Of a stretch of 64,000 nt of DNA, positions 24,212 through 34,261 are shown one piece after another. The stretch comes from Pleodorina starrii (taxonomy: Eukaryota > Chlorophyta > Chlorophyceae > Chlamydomonadales > Volvocaceae), in contig BRXU01000003.1 in the NCBI GenBank assembly GCA_030267565.1, positions 1,844,001 through 1,908,000 of the forward strand. Direction: 5' to 3'. Each line of letters begins with the position of its first letter. The stretch's first letter is position 1. The notes below the pieces were generated by a model that saw only the letters and a list, made by a program, of their open reading frames with translations, ran no database searches and had not been told where the DNA came from. The translations under genes and the position numbers were made by a program.

Positions 24212-26660
24212 ATGAGCCACCCACAGCTGCTGATACTGGTTAAGGCAAGTCCAACGATATCTTACAATATCATCTCTTGGCTATTTTGTAAAACAAAAGC
24301 GTCGGACCTGTCCTGACTGCTCTGTCGACGACGTTGACCCACTTCGCCCCCGCCCACCCGTGAACGGCTGCAACCCATCATCTGCCATCATGCCTGCTGT
24401 CCTCCTCCTCCTCCTCCTCCCCTTCCTCCTCCTCCTCCCCTTCCGCAACAGGCTTTCCTCAACCACGCTCCCTTAAACACTCCCTCAACCTCTCAATGAG
24501 CCTCACGACATCACGAGCATCCACGTCCCCGAACAACCCAGAACAACAATATATCGGAAACACCGAAGAAAAAATATCCCGATCGCCCACTCCCTTCCCT
24601 CCCGCTCCCTCCCGCCCAAACCCAACTTCCAACCCTACCTCCCCCCCCCCCAATCCACACCCACACAAACCCACACCCCACACAGGGTCTGCCCGGATGT
24701 GGAAAGTCAACGCTCGCCGCTGCACTTGCTCGAGCCCTGGCGTGTCCGTTAGCGGACAAGGATGACGCGCGCGACTGCTTCCAGCCCCTGACGGCCGCGG
24801 CGCCGCAACTCGACTGGAACGCGCTGTCGTACGCCGTCATGTTCCGTACGACCGAGCGACAGCTGTCGCTGGGGCTTTCAGTTGTGGTGGACTGTCCTTT
24901 CGCCCGGCGGCAACTGTACGACGAGGCGTGCGAGATAGCCCGCAGGGTGAGAGCCCGCAGGGTGGTGGCTGCCGTACTGCACGGCACTGTACTGCGTACT
25001 GCAGGGACGGTCTTTCGCCGCGCCTTCCCTCACGCCTCGAAACCCCCATACCGCGACGCGACACGACGCCCCACGCGCCAAAAGGCGGGTGGGACGACTT
25101 TCCTCGGCAGGATGGGATGTCCCGGGGGGAGGGGGATGAGCTCCCATGACACATGTCATGTCATATGACACGTCATGTCATGTCTCGTCATGTGCGATCT
25201 GGGACCCTTCCGTCCCCCCCCCCTAGGTGGCTTCCACCACCACCACCACCACCACCACCACCACCACCACCACCAACAGCGGCAGCCATCCAACGGAGGC
25301 GGGGCCCGGGCTGGAAGTGGAGGTGGAGGCCGCCGATGGTCCGTTGGAAGCCCAGCGGGGCGACGCATCGGAGGCCGCAACAGCGCCGGACACCGCGACC
25401 GGGGCGGCGGCCCGGAGCGGCGCGGCGACCGTTGCGGCAGCAGCAGCAGCGGCACCGGTACGACAGCTGGATTCGCGGCCCGCGGCAGAGCAAAGGTGCG
25501 GAGCAACAACAGCCGGGGAGGCGGTGGCGGCGGCGGCAGCGGCGGCGGCGACGGCGGCGGCGGCGGCGGCGGCGGCGGCCGCAGGCGGGACCTCGGCAGC
25601 GGGAGTCTCAGCGGCAACGGGAGCCGCAGCGACGGTCGTCGAGTTCGAAGCGGAGGCAGAGGCAGCGGCAGTAGCGGCAGTCGGGCCGATGGCGGTGACT
25701 GCGGTCTCGGAACCCTCGGCGCCGCTGCCGCAGCCGCCGCAGCCGCTGCCGCAGCCGCCGCTGCTGCCGCCGGCGGCTGGTGGGTCCATCCCGGTGGTGT
25801 TGGTGGATGTGGAGTGCGGCGATGAGGCGGTTTGGCGGCGGCGAGTGGAGGCCCGGGGGGCGGCGGACCGGGGCACGGAGCGGGGGCACAAGCCGGGAAG
25901 CTGGGGGGAGCTGCGGGAGCTGATGGACAGGTGGGGATGGGTAGGTGGGTGGGTGGGTGGGTGAAGGTAGGTGGGTGGGCGGGCGTCGGGGTGGGTGGGT
26001 GTGAAGGGCGAGGAGAGACGGCAGCAGCTGGTGGGGCGTGTGGGGAGGGGGAATGGGAGGCGAGGCGGGGCTAGAGACACACATGGCGGGGGGGGGGCCC
26101 GAGGGGTGGGGGATCGGTTCCCGCAGCAAGGCCGGGGCCTGCGCGGTTCCCGCAGCGGAGTCGCAACCCGGGGGGGGGGGTCTTTGTGCGACTTTGCACC
26201 ACCTTGCAGTGACACAGTCTACACTCGACCGGTATCCTGCTGTGTCCTGCATGTGTGTGTGTGTGTGTGTTGGGTGGGGGTGGTCTCTGCCGTCGTTTCT
26301 CAGCTGCCACCGGCCCACAAGTGCTGGCCCCTGCTGGGACACTGCTGCTGGGGCTGGGCATGTCGGGAGGGCTCTTTCCCGAGAGACACGTCTCGGGTCG
26401 CAGCGTGTTTGCCGCAGCACACACGGCAACAGCGACAGCTTTGCGCACGCAAAGCGCGTGCCCGGGCGGTGATGATCCCCGGTGCTGAACCCCGTCGCTC
26501 CACGCCACGGCGGTACGGCAGGTACGGCGGCAGCTGGACTTGGAGCACCGACGGCAGCGTGGCGGTGCCGTACCACGTGCGCGTGTGTACGGCTTCGAGC
26601 AGCACACAGCAGTGCGTGCATAGGTTGCTCGACTTCCTGGCCGCACGGGGGCTGCGGTGA
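24212..26660 (+). CDS. Plant-type P-loop kinase (AAA_33-like), 4 exons
   Basis: Predicted 376 residues from exons 24212-24238, 24686-24946, 25227-25930 and 26522-26660, with consistent phases. The 9-residue first exon (MSHPQLLIL) completes the strand before the Walker A motif GLPGCGKST at 10-18. LDWNALSYAVMFRTTERQLS and SVVVDCPFARRQLYDEA follow, the latter matching the 'SVVVDSPL' region of plant homologues. The core resumes with VVLVDVECGDEAVWRRRVEA, GHKPGSWGELRELMDRYG and a C-terminal helix, LLDFLAARGLR. Between the two halves lies an insertion of about 170 residues of low complexity that begins with about 13 Thr (ACC repeats) and continues in Ala/Gly/Glu. Members of this family are ATP-dependent kinases of uncertain substrate. 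The weakest part is exon 1: its donor is CTG|GTTAAG. The start codon lies exactly at the right edge of the tandem duplication. Confidence 0.8.
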
Positions 26661-27294
26661 GGGGGGCTGCGGCTGCGGTGAGGGGGGCTGCGGCTGCGGT
26701 GGACACATAGGAGACGTGTAGGTATGTGTGTGTGGTGCTGTGGGGTTGCGGCATTGCGCACTGCCTTTGTTCGCCGCCGACGTTCGCCGCCGCCGATTGG
26801 TCCATCGTTGGTCCAGCCACGCTCTTGAGCCGTGTGATGGTGGTGGTGGTGGTGGTGATGGTACTGCACAGCGGTGTTGTGGAGGTGCGGCGGGGGCGCC
26901 GCCGCAAAACCACCTCTGGCAAGCACGGTGCCGTCGTGCGTCCTTTCACTAAGGCATTAGGCATCTACATGTCGTACACTGGCTGCCGTACCCCAGTAGC
27001 AGTACCACGTGTCCCCATCACACGGGGGAAGGGGGAAAGGGCGCACATAAATCGCAAGTCATGTGGAAACTACCGGTATTCCCGCGGTACCGGTATATCT
27101 GTTCAGGGCCCTCTTATAAGTATCTGCGCCCTCCTCCGCGCTATGCCGTACATGCCCCTTTACTTCCCTGCCGCATCCGAGCGGAGGAGGGAGGAGGGGG
27201 GGGGAGGGGGGGTGGAGAACCGCACAACACAGAATATGCCCCCCCCCAGAATATGCCCCCCCCCACAACACAGAATATGCCCCCCCCCACCCGG
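26661..27294. other. Non-coding stretch after kinase gene
   Basis: Kinase 3' flank with a short GGGGCTGCGGCTGCGGTGA tandem repeat near 26655-26700. No gene seen. The sequence around 27070-27110 is rich in CCGGTA/TACCGG palindromes. Confidence 0.5.
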
Positions 27295-27993
27295 CCCCTC
27301 CTGCACTTCGCACCTTCCCGCGCCCCGCATCGTCTTCCCGCGCCCCGCTGCCTCCACCCTTTCCGCCCGCCCTGCCGTCCTTCTCCCCTTCTCCTCGTCC
27401 TTGCTCTTGCCCTCGTGCCCCCTCGCCCCGCCCCGCCCCGCCTTCCGTCCCTCCCAGCCTCGTCTTCCTTCTGCTGTTCTCCTTCCCTTTGCCGTTCTCC
27501 TTGCCATTCTCTTTTCCTTTGCCCTTTCTCCTCTGCCTTACGCCTCCTCGCCGTCGTACGTTTTGCCCATCCGTATCCCTTTCTTCTCTGCCCCGCCGCC
27601 CCTTCCTGCCCTCTTTTGCGCCGCGTCGCCGCCCCAGCTCCTTCGTGGGTTTATGTGTGTATTGCCTTGCTTGCCTGCCTGCTCGCTCCTTCCTTCGCTG
27701 CCATTGCCGTTGCCCATTGCCGTTACTCACGCCCTTTTTCCTTCGAAATCTTCCCGCTTCGCTTCCTCCATTGAGCGCAGGTGAGTCTACAATATGTCGG
27801 GTTGTTCTGTCCGGGCGTTCGTGCCGTTCTTGTGCTGTCGCGTGTAATCGTCCGTCTGGGTTGGTCTGGCGGCGACGCGGTCGCAGCGTATTTTCAGCTC
27901 GGTAAGGTTACAGGTATGTTCGGTAAGTATTACTGGGTTCTGGGTCCGTTCGCTAACGCCGTCTCCGTCTCCGCTGCGGTATCACTTCTTACC
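27295..27993 (+). mobile_element. 5'-truncated Penelope-like element, 3' UTR only
   Basis: About 700 bp closely matching 41355-42025, the 3' non-coding end of the reverse-transcriptase element. The match includes the CCTTGCTTGCCTG tract, the ATTGAGCGCAGGTGAGTCTA segment, the GGTAAGTATTACTGGGTT segment and the end motif CTCCGCTGCGGTATCA...TTACC. No coding part is present, as expected for a 5'-truncated insertion. Confidence 0.75.
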
Positions 27994-30900
27994 CCACGAC
28001 GACGACGACCCGCTTCCAACGACCCCCGCTTTCCGATTTCCCACTACCGTATTTCGGGTGAGGCACCTTCCGACCTTCCAGATGCCGTACACAAGATGCA
28101 AATTCCAGCCGGTAACACCCGACGAGCGAACGAGCGGCGGGAGGACAGAAAATTCCATTCCGCGGAAAGATCCAATCGGCCCAATCTCCGGCGCCTCACC
28201 TCGTCTTTGGAAGACACACATACACACACACCTACACATACACACACATACACGAGCTGTTCGAGTTCCACCGCAAATACGGTACCCCAAACGACCCCGA
28301 CGAGGCAAGATGGCTGCTTGCAAGCGGTCAAGGACTCAAGCTCCGCTCCGCCCCGGCGCGAGAAGCTCCCTGACTTCCGACTTCCGCAGTCTTCCGCCAC
28401 CACCTCCTTCACCACCGCCGGGTACTCGGTACTCCAAACACGCAACCGACAGCCCGCAGCAGCAGCGGCAGCATCCCACCGAGGGGCCCTAGCTCCCTAC
28501 CCGGAGGACTGTCCTGCCGTACCCATGTTGCACGGCACATGCAGGGGACGTGGGCAACACCACGCGAGAGAGGAGGAGGAGGTGTCCAAATCCCCCCCCG
28601 GTGGGCGCCACAACGTGGCCCGACGTGACCTGCCATGTCACCCGAATCCACCCGCAGGCACAGCACAGCACAGATCCAGCCGGGATACCGTAGGGAAAAA
28701 GGGAAAAGGGTTTATTAGGGTGCGGCTTCGAGCCGAGCCTCCCTCCGAAAGAAAGCACACGGGGAGGGGGGCGGGGGAGATAAGACAATGATAACAACAA
28801 CAACATACAATCACGATGATCGCTGCCATACCGGTACGTCGAGATCGACCGCAGAATCGCAGTTCGGCAAAAGGCCCAATTCGAAGAGGCAGTTCTATCG
28901 AAGGCAGTTTTATCGAAGGCCACCTCCCCTCCTGCCACCCTTCCCGCCCACGGGGCCACCCCGGGGGGTCCTTCCACCCCACACCGGTCCCAACCCCCAC
29001 GCAGCGCAGCGCAGCGCCCCCAAACGGGCGGCGCCCGCTTCGGGGAACTGTGCGGGGGGGGAGCAAGAAGGGTCGGTGGGTCAGCGCCCACCGCTCCGGG
29101 GCCGCAGCAGGGAGCTTATTACCAGGGACCATACACGCACACACATACGACCACACGACCACACACACACACGAGAGGGCTGACGCCGGGTTCCGGTGGC
29201 GCTGCAGCTCTCCATGAGCCACCACATGAATAACCATGTACGATGTACCTGCTTGCTGCATGAAGCATGATGCCGCTTCATCGCTCCATGCCCGCAGCGC
29301 TCCGCCCTCCTTCCTTCCCTCCCTCCCTCCATTCTTTTAGGAGACGATACGATACGAGACGAGCGCAACGAGCCTAAGTATAAACGCAAGCCTGTCCGTC
29401 CTCCCTCCCTCCCTTCCGTCCTTCCGTGACACTCCCTCCGCGACTCACATCGTACACTCCGCCCGCCCACCCGTCCGTCCGTCGGTGGGTCGGCCGGTGC
29501 TGACAGAGCCGAGCCGAGCCGAGCCGAGCAGAGTCGTCCCGCGGCCGTTCACCCGATACAGCTCCTTCACCCGATACAGCAGTGATGCAGCGAGGCAACC
29601 AACCGGGGAGGAGAGAGGAGAGAGAGGAGAGGTTCATCAGAGCTCCCCTCCACCTGGTCCAATGCGTTCAATCCAACGCCGCCGCATCTGCGACACCACA
29701 CCCGGAGGGACAAAGACCAAGCCGGAGGGACCTACGAGGCCAGCCAGCTGCCGACTTGGTTGTCCTCCCACCAGCGCCGAGTAACAAATACTCCAATCGG
29801 GACAGATCTATCTGCTGCACAGGGTACGGTACACCGTACCCTGCTGTGCTTGCATCCAATACAGGCGGCCTGCAGCACCATTACGACCTTTACAAGTACG
29901 CCTATGCTCCACAATCGGCAGACGGCAGACCTCAAGACTGCAAGTACACCGCCGCCACACGGCCGCCAGACATGGCCGCCAAAAGCGAGAGCCTGCGCGC
30001 GAGTGCGCGCGCCGCCGCTGCCAGAAACAGCGGCAGCCGCAGCCGCCGAAGTCGCGGCGCGGCGCGGCGCGCGCCGCCAGGGCGTCTTCGTTGTTTATAA
30101 AGCAAGTACAACCCCCAAATAAACGGCCGACGAAACGCCGGGTGGGGGGAGGGTGAATTAAGCATATTGTTTTAGGGTTTGCAAATTCTCTTAAAGCGGC
30201 GGAGTGCGCCTGCCAGCCCCCGCCTGGGGGAGAGATCACACCTCTCTCTCCCTCTCTCAAGAGGATGCCGGGGAAGGGCCGGCCGCGTTTCCAGTTTCCA
30301 CACAGCCAAAAACACCGTTACGCAGCAGCGTCAATGTCGCCTGCTCAACATCCTGGTCGTCACCACCACCATCACCACCACCACACCGCCTTCTTTTGTC
30401 AAGGTTGTTACCGACACGGTAAACACAGGCCCGCGTCGCACCACATACAGCACGGAACACGGAACACGCAGCGGGGGGGGGGCGAGATTCCTGCTCTTTA
30501 AGAGCTGCAGTGTTCTATTTTCGTGTTGCCTGGACTGATGTTGCCTGGACTGACGAAGAAAAAATGTGTCTTTCCATACACACATCACCCGCGCCGTCAC
30601 CGGCGCCCAACCTGCTTGAGTTGAGCAGTGCTCCATTCAAAACCCAGCCCAGCAGAGAGCCAACAGCGAGCGGACGCACGGACGTACGGATGTACGCGCA
30701 GCAGCGCGGCAAAAACCACGTTCTATGTTTTTTTGGGGGGGGGGGCCAGAAGCGCGCACGCACGGGGAGAGAGAGAATGAAATGGCAATCAAATAATGCA
30801 GAGCGTTAAACGAACCCGCGGCATACATACATACAAACAAACATGTACCGGTACGCGCGCGTCGCAAAGGCATCTTGCGTTGTCAGACCCACGAACGAAT

Positions 30901-32573
30901 AATCGCCACACATAGCTCTATGCCATCCAGGGCCCACCCGCCCAAAATGCTTCAAAAAAGGCACCATTCCCCCCTTGTCGACAGGGGTCAGTCAAGGCGT
31001 TCACGGGCACACAACACACACACGCACACACACCACTCGAACGCGGCGGGTAAAAGCGGCCACCCACCACACCGCAGCAAAGGAAAAAAACCCCACCCAT
31101 CAGCAGGCAAACAAAGGAGCCCCGTGGGGGAATACGGTAGCAAAGTGCAGTTGATTGAACAAAAAGGAATGGGGAAAGAATTTGGCCGGCCGCCACCTCC
31201 CTTCCCTTCCCGCCCTTCACCATCAGGGCAGTAAGGGCCCAAGAGACGCACAAGCAAGCGAGAGGCACCGGCACCACAAGAGAGGCCGCTCCTCCGCCGA
31301 CCGACCGACCGACCCGCGGGAGGGACGCAGCCAGCCCAGCGGAAGCAGCCAGCCCAGCGGATGGAGCCAGGCACACATCGCATGAGCCACGCGGCGCATC
31401 AACGACCAACGACCTGCAATAAACGAATACCCGCCCACGCGAATAGAGAGGCGAACCCATCCAGCAGCTGAGGGTTGCAGCTTGCAATGCAACTGCAGGA
31501 CATACAATCAAGGTCCATCGATCGCGCATGCACACCCCCTCCCCTCCCCTCCCCTCCCCACACACAATCCGTTAAGTCAGCACCCATACTTCACAGCAAC
31601 CACCAAAGCGGCGCTACCACGCCCAAAACGGCAGTACTGCGACCTGTCCGGCCCAGCCCGGCCCGCGCGGCCCGGACCTTGACCGGTGGCTGCTTCACTG
31701 CCCTTCGGCAGATGCAGATGCTGCTGCTGATGATGATGATGACGAACGGCGAAATGGACGACACCTACCGAAGCCCAACAACGGGCCCAGGTGCCTCTCT
31801 GGCCCGCTCGGCCGTCCGTTCCGCCATACCGGTACCACAAACCGTTCCGACAGGCGGGCGCTGCAAAATCGACAAACACAATTATTATGACGATGACGAT
31901 TATGCTGCTGATTATGCTGATGCTGATGATGCACCTTTAGGGCGAGCGGGTGGCTCGGGTGCGCCGATAGGTACCTCAATACCTCCCGTACTATTAGACA
32001 CCCACCTCGCCACGCACTCACGCACGCACGCACGCGGGACCACGTCCAGACAAAAAAGACATCCAGACAAATCAAGGGACGCAAAAATAGACACATCCGT
32101 GTGATCACTTCATTCCAGAGTGGCACTTGGGGCAAGAAGCAGCAAACAGCGGCAAGCCGCGGCAAGCCGCGGCAACAGCAGCGTTCGTTGCGAAGTGGCA
32201 GCGAGTGATGCTCCAGCAGCGATGCTGTCAACAGAGCCCAGTACAGGCGAGACAGCAGACGCCGCCGCGCGAGACATGCGCACCACCCTCGTGCGCACCA
32301 CTCATCATCATCAATGCGACATGACTCATCCTCATCATCACTGTCCGGCCAAATGCCCTCGTTCTTTTCATTTTTCGTCTCCTCCTCCCCTCTCCTTTCA
32401 TATCCGTGTTTCCCGTTTCTGAGCCCGCCTCTCCCCACCCACCCACCCACCCTCCCTCCCGCCACCCATCCACCCACCAACCCCGCAGGCAGCGTCCCGT
32501 CCCCCCGTGGGCCCCGCACCACCGACTGGGCAGGACTGGGCACGACACCGCGAGCCCCGCACCGCACATGCCT
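27994..32573. other. Gene-poor stretch rich in GTACGG/CCGTAC
   Basis: No exon I can support in 4.6 kb. Visible content: many GTACGG/CCGTAC words, a perfect 11-bp inverted repeat at 29820-29843, an 18-bp imperfect tandem repeat (GAAGGCAGTT..TCGAAG) near 28890-28920, CA runs near 28215-28255 and 29120-29175, and a short tandem repeat of CAGCCAGCCCAGCGG at about 31328-31365. The 3' UTR of the gene ending at 32574 should occupy its right edge. Confidence 0.5.
29820..29843. repeat. Perfect 11-bp palindrome arms
   Basis: CAGGGTACGGT at 29820-29830 and its exact reverse complement at 29833-29843, separated by two bases; able to form a cruciform. Confidence 0.85.
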
Positions 32574-33836
32574 TCAGGCACGCAGCATGGGGGCGACGGG
32601 CAGGCAAGAAGGATAGGTATCGCTGCCGCCGCTGTCCAGGAGGCTGCTGCTGCTGCTGCGGGTGCTGGATCGGCCACTCAGGCTGCTGCTGCTGCTGCTG
32701 CTGCCAAAGCTGTTGTTCTTCTTCTGCTGCTGGTGATGGTGATGGCAGATGGGGTCGCACCGACTGCCGACCCTGTCGCCGCACTCGGGCGCCGAAAGCC
32801 GCCCCGGCAGGAAAGGAACCGGGCAGTCGGACCTGCGGCCAGGGCGGCCGCCGACGGCGGCCTCGCGGAAGCAGCGCGACGCCGACGCCGACGACAGCGA
32901 TACGGCGGCGGCGCGGCCCGCTGACGGCGGCGGCTGCGCCGCCGCCGCCACCGCTCCGCCGCATCCCGTCAGCAGCTCCAGAATGACTTGCAGCACGTCG
33001 TCGGGAGAACCGCGGCCCGGGTTGACGTACCGCCGTACGGCCTGCTTGACGAGCGAGTGCAGGGCGCGGTGCTGGATGGCGCGGGCAGCCGCCATGGCCG
33101 TGTCGTACAGCGGCTCGGCGGCCTCCAGGAGCGCCTCACGGCGGCGGCGCGGGTCGTCTGCGGCTGTCGGCCCGGCGGTGCCCCACATGTGGTCGTGGAT
33201 TTGGGCTGCCAGCTGCAGCGCCTGAAGCGCCAGCCGCACATCGTCACCGTCCATGAGTTGCACCAGGTGGCCGGCGCGCGACTGCTGCGGTGGGCGCTGT
33301 GGCTGTGCAAAATGGCTGTCCAAACGCATTTGTTTGCTTTTCGCGCTCGTTCCAATGTTTCCAAGGACGCTGCCGCTGGCATTCCAGTTGTGCTCATGAG
33401 TAGCAGCTGTGCTATCCCGGCGCTTAGGCGTGTCGGCGGCGGACGCGGCGGCCAAGGCCTTACCGGCATTGACCGCCTTCCCGCTGTCCTCTCCGCTGTG
33501 TATGTGGCGGCCGTGTTGTCCGCGTCCATGTTGGGCGTGTAATATCCGGTTGATGAGCCTTGAAGTTGCGGAAGCAATGCTGGAAACGGCGCCGGCCGCG
33601 AGTTGCGACAGCCGACGGTCTCTAGATCCACGGTGGATGGCCGAGCTGCCCTCTTGATCCTCAGTCATGGTGGCCAAACCATCGTCCATAGCAGCTTCGC
33701 GCCCCAGATCCTGCTGAGGCTCGTTGCCGCTCACGGTCGTGGCATCGTTTAGCTCCTCTTCTTCCTCCTCCCGAATCGTTGTTGAAATAAGCATAGAAGC
33801 GCCATATTTTGTGTTATATGGGTTTGTCATCCGCAA
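32574..33836 (-). CDS. Uncharacterised protein, paralogue of the one at 43490
   Basis: Open frame of 420 codons starting at the ATG at 33836; a second ATG at residue 15 gives MLISTTIREEEEEE, which matches the start of the paralogue (MLLSTTIKEEDEED). Order of parts: acidic N-terminus; a basic helix (SIASATSRLINRILHAQHGR); a linker; then a conserved block of about 120 residues with LVQLMDGDDVRLALQALQLA, QIHDHMWGTAGPTA, LYDTAMAAARAIQHRALHSL and SPDDVLQVILELLTGC; then a Ser/Gln/His-rich tail. The conserved block is nearly identical at base level to 42364-42859. I do not recognise a family. The single long frame could hide short introns in the low-complexity tail. Confidence 0.6.
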   Translation of the reverse strand: MRMTNPYNTKYGASMLISTTIREEEEEELNDATTVSGNEPQQDLGREAAMDDGLATMTEDQEGSSAIHRGSRDRRLSQLAAGAVSSIASATSRLINRILHAQHGRGQHGRHIHSGEDSGKAVNAGKALAAASAADTPKRRDSTAATHEHNWNASGSVLGNIGTSAKSKQMRLDSHFAQPQRPPQQSRAGHLVQLMDGDDVRLALQALQLAAQIHDHMWGTAGPTAADDPRRRREALLEAAEPLYDTAMAAARAIQHRALHSLVKQAVRRYVNPGRGSPDDVLQVILELLTGCGGAVAAAAQPPPSAGRAAAVSLSSASASRCFREAAVGGRPGRRSDCPVPFLPGRLSAPECGDRVGSRCDPICHHHHQQQKKNNSFGSSSSSSSLSGRSSTRSSSSSLLDSGGSDTYPSCLPVAPMLRA

Positions 33837-33913
33837 ACGAGTTCAGCCCCTCAAAAGCCAGCAAAGTAAACGTAAAGTGAGAAGGGACGCTTAAGGTTCA
33901 GGTAAAAAACCTA

Positions 33914-34261
33914 ATGGAGTGTGATGTATCTAACTTTAAGTTGTTAATGGCGAAGCGCTTGGTCCAACGTGCTTTGGTGGATGTGTCAACTCGGCGCTGT
34001 TTCACGTGGGAAGAGCGCCAGCCGGGAGTTTTACCCGCCAAGGTTGCAAATTTGCAAAATGTGCGTATCGATAAACTAATCAATACACATTGTTACCACA
34101 ACGCCGCAGGGTTTATATATGTAATAGTGCGAATGCCGGCATGCGCAGTGACAGGACGGACAACCGAAGCCGTAGTCACCGAGCAAGGATTGCTGAAAAG
34201 CGTTACGGTGGAGGCCACTATAGCATATGAAGTCGTGGATAACCTTCACAATTTATCATAA
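33914..34261 (+). CDS. Possible small protein, 115 codons
   Basis: ATG-to-stop frame with no homopolymer runs, in a lower-GC stretch just upstream of, and divergent from, the gene at 33836-32574. Segments such as KLLMAKRLVQRALVDVSTRR and GLLKSVTVEATIAYEVVDNL look protein-like, but I recognise no family and see no splice or promoter support. It may be chance. Confidence 0.2.
   Translation: MECDVSNFKLLMAKRLVQRALVDVSTRRCFTWEERQPGVLPAKVANLQNVRIDKLINTHCYHNAAGFIYVIVRMPACAVTGRTTEAVVTEQGLLKSVTVEATIAYEVVDNLHNLS

Noticed and set aside
25156..26215. Minus-strand frames opposite the kinase exon
   Set aside because: The plus strand carries the conserved kinase motifs; the opposite frames are poly-Val/Ala/Pro shadows.
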